Part shown: positions 31,908-40,876 of the stretch, piece by piece
Position numbering within the stretch: position 1 is the first letter of the stretch
Layout of the letters: the number at the start of each line of letters is the position of its first letter
The notes under the pieces: generated by a model
The model's input: only the letters and a program-made list of their open reading frames with translations
What the model was told of the DNA's origin: nothing
The model's database searches: none
Position numbers and translations under genes: made by a program
Assembly: GCA_039105265.1 (NCBI GenBank)
Contig: JAPFFF010000022.1
Coordinates: 806,001 to 870,000 of the forward strand
Reading direction: 5' to 3'
Length of the DNA: 64,000 nt
DNA from: Tritrichomonas musculus
Lineage: Eukaryota > Parabasalia > Tritrichomonadida > Tritrichomonadidae

Positions 31908-32973
31908 TCAAATCATCTATTGATGAACATACATATTTTGTGTACATGATTGGGACTGTTATTATTGTTTTATTCTTCAGTGTTTTGTTAGTTTGACGTA
32001 AAAGATTTAATAGTTTACATTTAACGTTTCCAGACTCATAACAAATGAATTCAGCGAGTTCATTGAACACTCTTCTTCGCTTTTCATGTTTCTTTTCTGT
32101 TTTTCCGTAATCGGTGTGAATGAGTATTATATTTTTGGGTTTATATGATAGAAGACCTTTAAATTGTTGTTTTTGTTGAATCTCTTTCAATTGCATTGAT
32201 TTGGCTCTTATGTATTGCCATTCAAGGTCGCGGTCATCTTGCATCTGTTGAGGTGTTAGATAAATGTATTTTGATTGTCGTTTGACAAGGTGTTCATCAA
32301 CATCTTCATCAAATGATGTGTATAAAGGATTCAATAAACGAAGAGATGAGTGAGGTGTGTTATTGTACCATTCAACCATTTGTTGCATCAATACATTGTT
32401 TGTCATTCGTTGTTGTGATTGACCGAAAGCATTTCGTAATGTTCTGATTACGGCATCAACACATTTATGTGCATTCGTGAAAGGTGAATCATCAATGATT
32501 AACTTTATTTTGTTTGGAGCTTTGAATTTAATTGTATGTTTGTCTAATTGATATCTTTGCTCTTCACCGTTGCAATAACTTTTGAATGCATTTGATATGA
32601 AAGCCTTTTCACCATCACATTGAATTGTTTCTATTCTGATATTCCTTTTATTGACGAGTTTATCAATTACTTTGATTACATAAAACTCAGATTTGTAATC
32701 AATTGGTTCAACAATTAAGTATTTGGTGTTTACATTGATTAGGACGAGATAAGCTTTGTTTAATGCAAACATTATATCGATTTCGTACGCATACGGTTCA
32801 AATGAGAAGTCAGGTTTTGATAGTTTCTTTACTGTCTTCAATTGGTAATCTGGTATATAGGGGTCTGTTTTAATATTTGTATCTTTGATGTACTTGTATT
32901 TAGATTTAAAAGGATAGTTGATTGATTCCTTGTAGCTGCGTGCACTCGCTGTGTCTTCGATGTATTCATTCAT
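31855..32973 (-). CDS. Element C: Maverick integrase (RVE superfamily)
   Basis: A 372-residue integrase diverged from those of A and B. Landmarks: YEIDIMFALNKAYLVLINVNTKYLIVEPI, IETIQCDGEKAFISNAF, AHKCVDAVIRTLRNAFGQ and NNTPHSSLRLLNPLYTSF, in the RVE order. The C-terminal part after residue 270 is a basic, beta-rich tail as expected for target or DNA binding. The open frame looks whole. Its start lies about 90 bases from the capsid gene on the same strand. Confidence 0.78.
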   Translation of the reverse strand: MNEYIEDTASARSYKESINYPFKSKYKYIKDTNIKTDPYIPDYQLKTVKKLSKPDFSFEPYAYEIDIMFALNKAYLVLINVNTKYLIVEPIDYKSEFYVIKVIDKLVNKRNIRIETIQCDGEKAFISNAFKSYCNGEEQRYQLDKHTIKFKAPNKIKLIIDDSPFTNAHKCVDAVIRTLRNAFGQSQQRMTNNVLMQQMVEWYNNTPHSSLRLLNPLYTSFDEDVDEHLVKRQSKYIYLTPQQMQDDRDLEWQYIRAKSMQLKEIQQKQQFKGLLSYKPKNIILIHTDYGKTEKKHEKRRRVFNELAEFICYESGNVKCKLLNLLRQTNKTLKNKTIITVPIMYTKYVCSSIDDLNDDYKVFFLAYKTQNES

Positions 32974-33060
32974 TTGAATCGCAAAAATAAAGCATTAATT
33001 TATGAAGGAACTCTGTTCCCTTTTGCAAAGCAAAATGATTATTTAATGAAATCATTATTT

Positions 33061-35118
33061 TTATTCATTTGCTTGGCTTCCTTTTGGCATTTCATCATCA
33101 ACGTAAACCAATCCGTCAAGAGATAAATGGAAATATGTATCCCTAGTTATCCATAATTGAGTTGGTGGTGGTCTGGTGATGGTTCCATCTGGCTCAACAA
33201 CATTGTAATATGTATCATCATTTCCTGTATATATTGGTTGTCCATTGACTTGTATCTGAACGTTTCCGAAACCTGAATCTAAGCCGTCATAACAATATCC
33301 TGCACTTGCTCGTTCAGTTTGAATATTGAAAACAAATGATGTTGCATCACTGATTGTGTTGTTGTATCTCTTACCGTTCGCGTCATTCTTTGGCATCGTC
33401 ATCGAATCTTCAAATTCCTTTGTGCATGAAAGAGTGATTGCATCTAAATCACCAGCCGTTAATTGATTTTCAAAGAATCGTGCACCAATAGTTGAAACGT
33501 TTTCATCTGGAAAGTTCTTGCCACCGATATTTAAGAAACAATTTTGATAAACTGGGTTTTCAAAGACAGTCAAATCATTATGATGCTTTGGAAACATGAT
33601 TGATAAATTAGTTGCATTTATTAATGGGATATTCAATGTTGATTTGATTCCGTTAGCTGCTGGAGCGATTGGGAAAGCATGATAATCAACTTTCTGTGAA
33701 GGAATGATTAAACCTTGTCTTAAAATGTCCTCAATTCCTTGTCTTGTAGCTTCACAAACTCCAAAGCCTTGCATATTAGATTTACAAGCTGTGATGGTCA
33801 TTCGATTAACAGTTAATGTTGCTGTTTGAGCAGAATAAGTTTCTTTCAATAATTGAGCTCTTGCATCATGATATTCATTAACAACTCTGAGAGCTGATTT
33901 AGCAACTGTTTTCTCAATTTGCCAAACATAATACTTTCCATCGTTGTGTGTCAATGCTGGTTTTGTGTAATCTGGATTTGCTAAACAAATTTCTTCATCA
34001 GTTGCTGTTGGTTTGAGGTCTAATTTTGCGAACTCTTCTGCTGTATAACTGAAATACATCGAAAGGTCTGTTGCAATATCATCATAAGTATATGAACCAT
34101 CGCTTCCAAAGTTATATTGTTCGCCAAGCCTATAAGTGAGTTTATATTTGATTGGTGCTGGTGTTGGTTCAGGTGATGGTGCTGGTTCGGGTTTATCTTC
34201 TTCTTCTGGTGATGGGTCAGGTGATGGTACAGGTGTTGGTGATGGTGATGGTGACGGAGTTCCTGGACCTGGTATCACAGCTTGATTACCGATTTGTGTG
34301 AATTGATGACGAAGATGTCCACGGGCTTTGATTTCCTTTAATCTATCTAATTCATCCATCGATATTGAATCATTATCTTCAAGAAATACTTTCGCTTCTG
34401 CAACTATGAATGGGTCTAATACTGCCCAAACAAGACCAGCGGGACTGACTTGAAAACGAATTGATAAATCACCAATGATACCGTTAGGGAATAAGTCAAA
34501 TGCTTGTAAAGCTAATAAATCATCAAAAGGAACATTCAAATCAAATTCGACTTCGCTTCTTCCTGTGTTCTTAAATGAATTCAAATTAACATAAGCTCCT
34601 GCATGTGTTTGTGAATAGTTGCTAATGTTTTCCCACAATGAATGAACGAATCGACGGCGTTTCTTCTCGGCTTCTGGTTTAACTGATGAATACAAGAACC
34701 CCTCACGAACACATTCATTCTGTTGGTATCCGACATTGACATTATTATGAAGAATCTCTAACCTGTCAAACAACTGGTTTGATGATTTGAAACCAACAAA
34801 CAGTTTATACAAGTTGTTTGGGTCATCGATGGCGTTTAATTTACTCATATATGTGTTCAATGATAAATCCAATTTAACATGAAATGTTAAGAAACCTTTA
34901 TCAATATCACTTACGAAGTGGTCAGGATGTGTTAAACTGATTTGCGAATATTGACCAGCTGTAAACGGTGCTGGTTGGTCATGACAGTCAACAGTTCTGA
35001 ATGAAAATGAACGTGTACCGTCATTGACATTAATCATGTTTCTCATCTCTTCAAATGCATGAAGAACGTTTCCTGTTTCAATGCGAAGGTTATGAGCTCT
35101 TTCGTTTCGGTATAACAT
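33061..35118 (-). CDS. Element C: major capsid protein with a tethered inserted domain
   Basis: A 685-residue relative of the 42833 capsid protein. Matching positions are FTAGQYSQISLT...DIDKGFLTFHVKLDL, YKLFVGFKSSNQLFDRLEILHNNVNVG, QNECVREGFLYSS and, near the end, NLSIMFPKHHNDLTVFENPVYQ against the B pattern MFCLFPLKHTHKTYFKNPMF. Unlike A and B it has a long Pro/Ser/Glu linker at about residues 275-315, followed by a compact segment of about 85 residues (YKLTYRLGEQYNFGSDG... YYVWQIEK) before the fold resumes. The frame is open throughout. Confidence 0.8.
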   Translation of the reverse strand: MLYRNERAHNLRIETGNVLHAFEEMRNMINVNDGTRSFSFRTVDCHDQPAPFTAGQYSQISLTHPDHFVSDIDKGFLTFHVKLDLSLNTYMSKLNAIDDPNNLYKLFVGFKSSNQLFDRLEILHNNVNVGYQQNECVREGFLYSSVKPEAEKKRRRFVHSLWENISNYSQTHAGAYVNLNSFKNTGRSEVEFDLNVPFDDLLALQAFDLFPNGIIGDLSIRFQVSPAGLVWAVLDPFIVAEAKVFLEDNDSISMDELDRLKEIKARGHLRHQFTQIGNQAVIPGPGTPSPSPSPTPVPSPDPSPEEEDKPEPAPSPEPTPAPIKYKLTYRLGEQYNFGSDGSYTYDDIATDLSMYFSYTAEEFAKLDLKPTATDEEICLANPDYTKPALTHNDGKYYVWQIEKTVAKSALRVVNEYHDARAQLLKETYSAQTATLTVNRMTITACKSNMQGFGVCEATRQGIEDILRQGLIIPSQKVDYHAFPIAPAANGIKSTLNIPLINATNLSIMFPKHHNDLTVFENPVYQNCFLNIGGKNFPDENVSTIGARFFENQLTAGDLDAITLSCTKEFEDSMTMPKNDANGKRYNNTISDATSFVFNIQTERASAGYCYDGLDSGFGNVQIQVNGQPIYTGNDDTYYNVVEPDGTITRPPPTQLWITRDTYFHLSLDGLVYVDDEMPKGSQANE

Positions 35119-35167
35119 TTATGATTGAATAAAAAGGAAATAAATCACTTTTATCATCAATTAAATT

Positions 35168-35422
35168 ATGGGCGTAGGTATATTCAACAAAATCAAGAAC
35201 GCATTTAAATCAATTGGCGGTAAAGTTAAATCATTTGCTCAGAAAGCTGTTAAAGCAATTCCAAAAGTTGTTGATGTTGGAAAGCAAATCGTTGACAGAG
35301 TTAAACCGATTACACAATTCATTCCTGGTGTTGGTCAGGTAGTAGACGCAATTGATACAGGTTTAAACGCTGTCGACAAAGTAGGTAAATTTGGTAAATC
35401 AATACTGAATGAAGTTAAATGA
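35168..35422 (+). CDS. Element C: short amphipathic protein (pVI-like candidate)
   Basis: An 84-residue Lys/Val/Gly-rich protein (FNKIKNAFKSIGGKVKSFAQ, then PKVVDVGKQIVDRVKP, FIPGVGQVVDAIDTGLNAV). The regular spacing of Lys, Val and Ile gives amphipathic helices, as in small membrane-active or core proteins of adeno-like viruses. It starts 50 bases from the divergent capsid gene. It is the likely counterpart of 41761 and 10742, by composition and position only. Confidence 0.5.
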   Translation: MGVGIFNKIKNAFKSIGGKVKSFAQKAVKAIPKVVDVGKQIVDRVKPITQFIPGVGQVVDAIDTGLNAVDKVGKFGKSILNEVK

Positions 35423-35458
35423 AAAACAATGAAAAATAATGATTTAAAATGAATATAA

Positions 35459-35918
35459 ATGAATGAAAACATTAATGAACTTAAAGTCATAAACGAAACC
35501 ATTAATGAATCAAAAGTGTTTAAATCAGTTGAAGAGTTCAATTTGTTCTATCAAAAGAATATTGAGCAAATGAAAGCACAAACGACTAACTATTTGAACA
35601 AGATTTATAAAATCATCACTAATGACGGCAATGAATACTGAATCACTAAACGTAATTGTACAGACGGTAAACGATGTGGTGGCGACATTTATTTGAAGAA
35701 AGTTGGAAACACAATCACTAAAACACTTGAAAACGACAACATCAAGGCTGATATATCAATAATGAAGGAATCATTGAATGAATTCACTGAACAAATCAAT
35801 CAGTTGAACAATAAAAATAAAATACTTGAAGACCATATCAATAAGCTTTCAAATGTTGTTGACCAACAATCAAAAGTCATCAATGAATATGTATTAAATG
35901 TTGTTGCTCCTGAAATGA
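35459..35918 (+). pseudogene. Element C: small coiled-coil gene region, interrupted by B2
   Basis: Two open stretches on the same strand encode Asn/Lys/Glu-rich coiled-coil text (INELKVINETINESKVF; LNEFTEQINQLNNKNKILED). No domain is recognised. The right end coincides with the insertion point of B2, and AATGA at 35914-35918 is the left copy of its target duplication. The region is broken. Confidence 0.4.
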
Positions 35919-36155
35919 AGTAGTATATACTAGTCGGTTTCCGCGGGGCACAGGCTGCCCACGCGTCAACACGAACTAGTTAAAAAAAATAAAAAAAAAA
36001 AAAAATAAAAAAGAAAAATAAAAAAAAAAAAACTTCTTCTTCTTTTCATGTTATCCCACCCACCCACCTCAACGCCTACCATCAATGAAACGGCACAGGT
36101 ACCCCACCCCACAACCGCCCATCTATGAAACGGCACAGGTACCTGCCCCGAGAAT
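35919..36155 (+). repeat. B2 left terminal inverted repeat
   Basis: From the terminus inward: AGTAGTATATACTAGTCGGTTTCC area, hairpin CGCG-GGGCA...TGCCC-A-CGCG (35942-35965), TCAACAC, a long A-rich tract, CTTCTTCTTTTCATG, then two direct copies of the ATGAAACGGCACAGGTACC word (36086 and 36125 areas), ending CCCCGAGAA. It is the inverse of 63309-63552. Confidence 0.9.
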
Positions 36156-36182
36156 CTCGTACCTATTTCTTTCTATATGTAA

Positions 36183-36518
36183 ATGTCATTTGTGCCACTC
36201 AAAGGCTTTACTAACGACTATGAGATCCTGAATAGGTACCCCTTTACTATAAGACGTAAGAGTAATCATTTTATATGCAAAGATGCAAAACATATTAAGG
36301 GGTATATACGAGTATGTCTAAATGGCAACTACTACTTGAAACATGTACTTATAGCAAGACAGTTCATACCTAATGATGACCCACAACATAAAATAGAGGT
36401 AGACCATATCAATAGGAATAGGGCTGACTACCATCTAAGCAACTTAAGATGGGTAACCCCAACTGATAGTAACTATAACAGGGATATGCCCAAAATTATA
36501 AATGCGAGGGCAGATTAG
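36183..36518 (+). CDS. B2: HNH endonuclease next to the left terminal repeat
   Basis: A 111-residue single-domain HNH nuclease: NUMOD4-like YEILNRYPFTIRRKSNHF, then HVLIARQFIPND, VDHINRNRADYHLSNLRWVT and DSNYNRD. It is close in layout to the nucleases at 13582 and 16038 but occupies a different place, just inside the terminal repeat. It may be a homing-type passenger or may have been recruited for element replication or competition. Its 3' end overlaps the convergent 36496 gene by about 23 bases. Confidence 0.8.
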   Translation: MSFVPLKGFTNDYEILNRYPFTIRRKSNHFICKDAKHIKGYIRVCLNGNYYLKHVLIARQFIPNDDPQHKIEVDHINRNRADYHLSNLRWVTPTDSNYNRDMPKIINARAD

Positions 36519-36759
36519 ATATTTGGTACTCTAAGAACTCAAAGGCAAAATGTTCTATTTGGTCGATAAATTCCAAATCACCATCTTTCATCATTACACC
36601 AAGAAATTCAGGTTCGAAATACTCAGCAGCTAACTCTTTTATCTTATTAATTAAAATATTACATACTCCCTCATTAGTCTCACATCTATATTCATAGAGG
36701 TTTGATACTATTTTATAGAGGATATATATACGCTCTTTTATGGTCATGTAATAAGCCAT
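36496..36759 (-). CDS. B2: small acidic protein of unknown function
   Basis: An 87-residue protein (MTIKERIYILYKIVSNLYEY..., ending FLEYQISNLPSHL), predicted helical, with several Cys, Glu and Phe residues. No domain is recognised. The start is preceded on its strand by a T-rich stretch with TTTCTGTATAAATGG. It has no counterpart in element A. Confidence 0.45.
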   Translation of the reverse strand: MAYYMTIKERIYILYKIVSNLYEYRCETNEGVCNILINKIKELAAEYFEPEFLGVMMKDGDLEFIDQIEHFAFEFLEYQISNLPSHL

Positions 36760-36826
36760 TTATACAGAAATAAAAAAAATGAAATGAACAATAGAAAAAT
36801 GTTTAGTCATTTCACTTTTTTCTTTG

Positions 36827-37066
36827 ATGAATATCGATAAGAAGATACGATTGACCACTGAAATGCTCAACGCTAAAATCATGGATGAAAAGCAAAAGCT
36901 TGAAACTTACTTGTTGCTCCAAATTGATCAACTCCACCAACGACTTGATGAGGTTCTTAATAGGGTCAACCTGCTATCTTTAAAACTCGATTCTGTCATT
37001 GATGACCTTGCAAATATGAAGGTCAACGTTGATGATATCAACAGCAGCCTTGATAACCTTCATTAA
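36827..37066 (+). CDS. B2: small coiled-coil protein
   Basis: A 79-residue protein from the ATG at 36827. It is almost entirely a coiled coil with regular Leu/Val/Ile heptads (LLLQIDQLHQRLDEVLNRVN, then SLKLDSVIDDLANMKVNVDD). Upstream, TTTCACTTTTTTC, about 12 bases before the ATG, resembles the trichomonad initiator TCA-CT. A trimeric or tetrameric structural linker is plausible; no function is known. Confidence 0.5.
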   Translation: MNIDKKIRLTTEMLNAKIMDEKQKLETYLLLQIDQLHQRLDEVLNRVNLLSLKLDSVIDDLANMKVNVDDINSSLDNLH

Positions 37067-37107
37067 TAAACAACATCTTCTTCTTCTTTCTTTTATTTGA
37101 TTTTTAA

Positions 37108-38679
37108 ATGACAAGTGATGTAGGTACACAAACTAAACCTAACAATAAAATACAACTATTACAAGGTACTATTAAATTTCGACCTAAACTAGTTGATAGA
37201 GATGTTGCAAGATTAACAAGAGGTTTGGGTCAAACTATATGGAAGTTCTCTAATAATCAAATAAATCTACAAAAATTATATGAGACATATTTAAATACTA
37301 GTATAGCTTTTAAAGACGTACTTGAATTTGCTAATAGACTCAAGAGAGAGAAACCAAGAGCAAAATTTACAGGTTGTGTGTTTGCTATTAAGAAAAATCA
37401 AGATGATAAAGATGAACATGGGCATTACATAACAGTATTAAAGCCATATCAATATACTCTCCAAGAATCAGATCAAGGTATATTAACAGAGATAAAATTA
37501 CATTATGATATTATCAACATAAGGATATCTCGAATGAAGACTGAGGAGGAAAAACAAGCAGCTAGAGAACTGAGAGAGCAGATGAAAGAAAGAACATTGA
37601 AAAGTGATAAGAAAGAATATAAAACTAGAGGTATTCAAACAGATGATATACCAGAATTGGCTCCATTACCCAGACCTCCAACTTTAAATCGAAATGATTA
37701 TCATCTTAACCTTAGGAAAATCGGTAGGAACCGACCCACAAATGTTGAGCCACCAACAAGGGATCAAAATCAAAACAGAATTCAACTTTTACTTCAAAGT
37801 AGTACAAATTTAGACGAGGATGATAGACCTAAGAAAAAATCAAAACAACCTAAGAAAAAATCAAAACGACCTCGTTCACCTTCACCTCCACCTCCTCCTC
37901 CTTCTCGTTCACCTCCACCTCCACCACCTCCTCCTCCTTCATCACCACCTCCACAGTTTCCATCATCACATACCTCTCGAGGTACTAGTCCTCCTCCAAG
38001 AGAACCCCGTATGACACCACAGAAGACAGGAGAGTATACAGTAGACCAAAGACGTCATAAAATTCATGATTGGAGGAGTTTAGTCAATGATGAAAATATA
38101 GAAGAAGATGTTATTGATGACTACTTGAAACTTCTATATAACAAAGGAAAGAGATTGAATAAACAACCTGGTCAAAATGAGGCAGAGTTTGATAAAAAGA
38201 AAATATTGGTTTTACCTACTGCATTTTATACCTTCCTTTCTATAGCATATGAGACTAATGATATGGAAAAAATACATGAACTGATGAAAAGTCCTATCTC
38301 AGGTAAACAGTCATTTACACATTTCGATAAAGTATTTGTCCCCATTTGCTCAGATGGAGAACATTGGGTTTTATGTATTGTTCGATATCCAAAGAAAATA
38401 ATCGAATGCTATGACTCTGAGAATAAGTCAATGGCACCAGAGGTAAAGACACTTAATAAGTGGATCGATATTTCAGGAACAGGTAAGTTAAAAGCAAAAT
38501 ATTATGATGTACCTAGTCAAAGGAATAACAAGGATTGTGGAGTGTTTCTAATGGAATCTTGTCGTACCTTTTTGCATGAAGGAAATGGTAAGTTTAAACA
38601 ACGCAATATACCAGATATTAGAAAGAGAATACTTCGAGAACTTCAAAACAATGAATTAGAAACAGGTGTTGTATATTAA
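37108..38679 (+). CDS. B2: adenain/Ulp1-type cysteine protease with long Pro-rich N-terminus
   Basis: A 523-residue protein. The C-terminal 170 residues are a C5/C48-type protease, the maturation protease of Mavericks. The catalytic layout is visible: His at about 419 in GEHWVLCIV, Asp in IECYDSENK, then Gln and Cys in PSQRNNKDCGVFLM (Cys about 477). The N-terminal part has two QT motifs, GTQT at residues 6-9 and GIQTD at 175-179, a Lys-rich region and a striking Pro/Ser/Arg tract (bases about 37860-38010). It opens the main gene run of the element. The long N-terminal extension may attach the protease to the particle or DNA. Confidence 0.85.
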   Translation: MTSDVGTQTKPNNKIQLLQGTIKFRPKLVDRDVARLTRGLGQTIWKFSNNQINLQKLYETYLNTSIAFKDVLEFANRLKREKPRAKFTGCVFAIKKNQDDKDEHGHYITVLKPYQYTLQESDQGILTEIKLHYDIINIRISRMKTEEEKQAARELREQMKERTLKSDKKEYKTRGIQTDDIPELAPLPRPPTLNRNDYHLNLRKIGRNRPTNVEPPTRDQNQNRIQLLLQSSTNLDEDDRPKKKSKQPKKKSKRPRSPSPPPPPPSRSPPPPPPPPPSSPPPQFPSSHTSRGTSPPPREPRMTPQKTGEYTVDQRRHKIHDWRSLVNDENIEEDVIDDYLKLLYNKGKRLNKQPGQNEAEFDKKKILVLPTAFYTFLSIAYETNDMEKIHELMKSPISGKQSFTHFDKVFVPICSDGEHWVLCIVRYPKKIIECYDSENKSMAPEVKTLNKWIDISGTGKLKAKYYDVPSQRNNKDCGVFLMESCRTFLHEGNGKFKQRNIPDIRKRILRELQNNELETGVVY

Positions 38680-38703
38680 TAAAGACTTTTTATTCAACTC
38701 GAA

Positions 38704-39705
38704 ATGGAATTACCACCAAGTGTTAACACTTTATATCCTAATCGAGATAATATAGTTAATGATGGTAATACACCTCTTCCAATCGAAACAGCCTACTTCC
38801 TTGAGGATGCTCAACATGATAAAGCTAAGTTTAATAGGTATTGGTTTAATTTCCCACCAGAATGGTCAACTGCAAACAAAGGGGAATCTATTGTTGGCGT
38901 TCGTTCAGCACATATCATTAAGAGAAGACGCAAAATGGAAGTAGAGATTGAAATATATAAGATACATAAGAAAACATATGAGTTTGTTTGTGGTGGAACA
39001 TGGAATGATGGAACACTAAAAGAAGACTATATAACTGGTTCAAATCATGAATATGGGTGCTTCAAAGTCATTGATTGGGTGTCAGTCGATGGAGATTTAC
39101 GTGGATTTTTTGATGCAGTTAATCGTGCATTCAAGTCATACATTAAAACTTCAACATTAGACAAATTTGTTCAAAATGATGATGATATACAGGATAGAGA
39201 TATACAAACCGATGGATACTATGATAAAAATGGTTTTCATGAAATCATTTATACAGAAAGAAATAAAGCAGGGAACCATAAATACTACTATAACAATAGT
39301 AAGAATGAACGAGATTGGGAGTATACTGCACCATATATGAACTTTTTCCAACTTAAATCCTGGAATGATGACTTTGCAGATGTGTTTAATATAGGTAATG
39401 GCATATTTCAAAATAAACCAGAAAAATATCAAACATGGAGTAAGACATTAATATTTGATAATATATGGGACAGACAATCATGCAAAATATATTCATCGAT
39501 AGGTGAACAAGCATTACATAACTATATTGGAGATAGTGATGTTGAATATAGTCCGATTAAGTACTTCAAGTTAAACTCAATGGACCAAAGGTTTTGGATA
39601 GACTTCTATAGTGATGCCCATTATAATTGTCCAACAAAACTACCTCCAAATGATTCATTTGTAATCGAAATGCAATTCCTTCAATACGATAAGATGTTTA
39701 TTTAA
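38704..39705 (+). CDS. B2: putative penton-like minor capsid protein
   Basis: A 333-residue homologue of the first gene of element A. It opens after a short Asn-rich leader with TPLPIETAYFLEDAQHD and NFPPEWSTANKGESIVGVRS. DIQTD lies at residues 166-170 (bases 39199-39213). It closes with YFKLNSMDQRFWIDFYSD, a Pro-rich loop and DSFVIEMQFLQYDKMFI, the strand-loop-strand ending of single-jelly-roll penton proteins. The assignment is structural guesswork from that ending and from the neighbours. TTCAACTCGAAATG at the start is initiator-like. Confidence 0.55.
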   Translation: MELPPSVNTLYPNRDNIVNDGNTPLPIETAYFLEDAQHDKAKFNRYWFNFPPEWSTANKGESIVGVRSAHIIKRRRKMEVEIEIYKIHKKTYEFVCGGTWNDGTLKEDYITGSNHEYGCFKVIDWVSVDGDLRGFFDAVNRAFKSYIKTSTLDKFVQNDDDIQDRDIQTDGYYDKNGFHEIIYTERNKAGNHKYYYNNSKNERDWEYTAPYMNFFQLKSWNDDFADVFNIGNGIFQNKPEKYQTWSKTLIFDNIWDRQSCKIYSSIGEQALHNYIGDSDVEYSPIKYFKLNSMDQRFWIDFYSDAHYNCPTKLPPNDSFVIEMQFLQYDKMFI

Positions 39706-39711
39706 AAATAA

Positions 39712-40866
39712 ATGAGTAAAGAAGAACCAAGCCCATATGAAAAATTATACAACAAAGCTAAATGGAAGACCTTGGACAAATACCTTAGCATGGCAAAACA
39801 AGAGAATCTAAATGAAGACGAAGCAAAGAAATACTTTGATGAAAAAGTAGTACATGATAAGAGAGTACCTAAAGCACAATTTATTCCTATTGTATCCAAA
39901 CATCCTCATGGTTATCAAATGGATACCTTCATTAATAATAAAGAGGCAGGTGGGTTGAATTATCTAATGTTCATCAATATCAACACCAGAAAAGCATATG
40001 CATATCCTATGAATGGTAAAGGAGCAAGAGAAGTATTAACAGCACTTCATAAATTTGTTAATGATGTACCTCATGTATATTCGATAACAAGTGATGAGGA
40101 TGCAGCATATTTATCATCAACAGTCTTAGACTTCATGAGAGAGAAGAACATAAAATACCGAACAACAACTGAGAATAACCATAATGTACTTGGCATTATT
40201 AATAGGTTTATGAGAACCATAAGAGATGCTATTGGTGAAAATAGGTTTATTCAACCAAAGGAGATGCATGATTTGGTCAACATATATAACAACTCTCCTC
40301 ATAGGTCTTTAGATAATAAAGCACCTAATGATATTACTCCAGAGGATGAAATAAAGTACATACAAAAGAATGCACGCATTAATCCATACCATTTTAATCC
40401 AGGTGAGAAGGTCAGGTTAGTACTCGAAAAAGAACCATTTGGTAAAAGAAGAAGTAATTTGTCTAATGAGTCTTATATAGTTGACTCGCAAAAAGGTAAC
40501 CAGTTTGTGGTCAAGTCCAAAGATGGTTCAACAAGTTCATTCCCTGGATATAGGTTGTTAAGGACAAGAGACAAAAGGATTAAAGTAGCTGAAAGACTAA
40601 ATGAAGGTAAAGAAGGTATTATTGAAAAAATATATAACTTTGATGAAGATACTGGTAAGTATGATTTAAAATGGGAAGGAGTCGAAGGTGATGATGCCTT
40701 TGCTAGACAAACTATTAGAGATGTAAGGAGAGGTAATCCATTAGTACTTGGTACGGCAGAAAGACAATATTGGTTGGAACAAAAGAAAAATTATGAACGA
40801 CAAATTAAAGCAGGTCAAAAGGTTGAGGGCAAACCAATACCAGATAAAATTATGAAATACATTTAA
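39712..40866 (+). CDS. B2: Maverick integrase (RVE superfamily) with chromodomain-like tail
   Basis: A 384-residue integrase with GYQMDTFINNKEAGGLNYLM, TRKAYAYPM, YSITSDEDAAYLSS, NNHNVLGIINRFMRTIRDA and SPHRSLDNKAPNDI in the RVE order. The tail, IEKIYNFDEDTGKYDLKWEG, is chromodomain-like and may steer insertion through chromatin. It starts 6 bases after the previous stop. Its products would be the 5 bp duplications seen around B1 and B2. Confidence 0.9.
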   Translation: MSKEEPSPYEKLYNKAKWKTLDKYLSMAKQENLNEDEAKKYFDEKVVHDKRVPKAQFIPIVSKHPHGYQMDTFINNKEAGGLNYLMFININTRKAYAYPMNGKGAREVLTALHKFVNDVPHVYSITSDEDAAYLSSTVLDFMREKNIKYRTTTENNHNVLGIINRFMRTIRDAIGENRFIQPKEMHDLVNIYNNSPHRSLDNKAPNDITPEDEIKYIQKNARINPYHFNPGEKVRLVLEKEPFGKRRSNLSNESYIVDSQKGNQFVVKSKDGSTSSFPGYRLLRTRDKRIKVAERLNEGKEGIIEKIYNFDEDTGKYDLKWEGVEGDDAFARQTIRDVRRGNPLVLGTAERQYWLEQKKNYERQIKAGQKVEGKPIPDKIMKYI

Positions 40867-40876
40867 AAATTTGTAA

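Larger units (their letters stand above)
31465..35918 (-). mobile_element. Maverick/Polinton fossil, element C (main part)
   Basis: A third family. The visible part carries a candidate penton gene, integrase, major capsid protein (all minus strand) and small plus-strand genes. It is interrupted at 35918 by B2 and resumes at 63558, ending at 63678 with a terminal sequence related to the B type (GTGTTGACG, GGGCTTTAGCCC hairpin, CGGAAACCGACTGATATATACTACT). The left end is not seen; B1's right end abuts it at 31464. It is incomplete and interrupted, with perhaps one further break. Polymerase, ATPase and protease genes are not in the visible part. It is the host of the B2 insertion, so it is older than B2. 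Confidence 0.8.

Noticed and set aside
33061-33420. NIQTE near the end of the element C capsid protein as another LC8 motif
   Set aside because: It aligns with a conserved strand of the capsid fold (IGLPTET in B2), so it is probably buried and not a linear motif.
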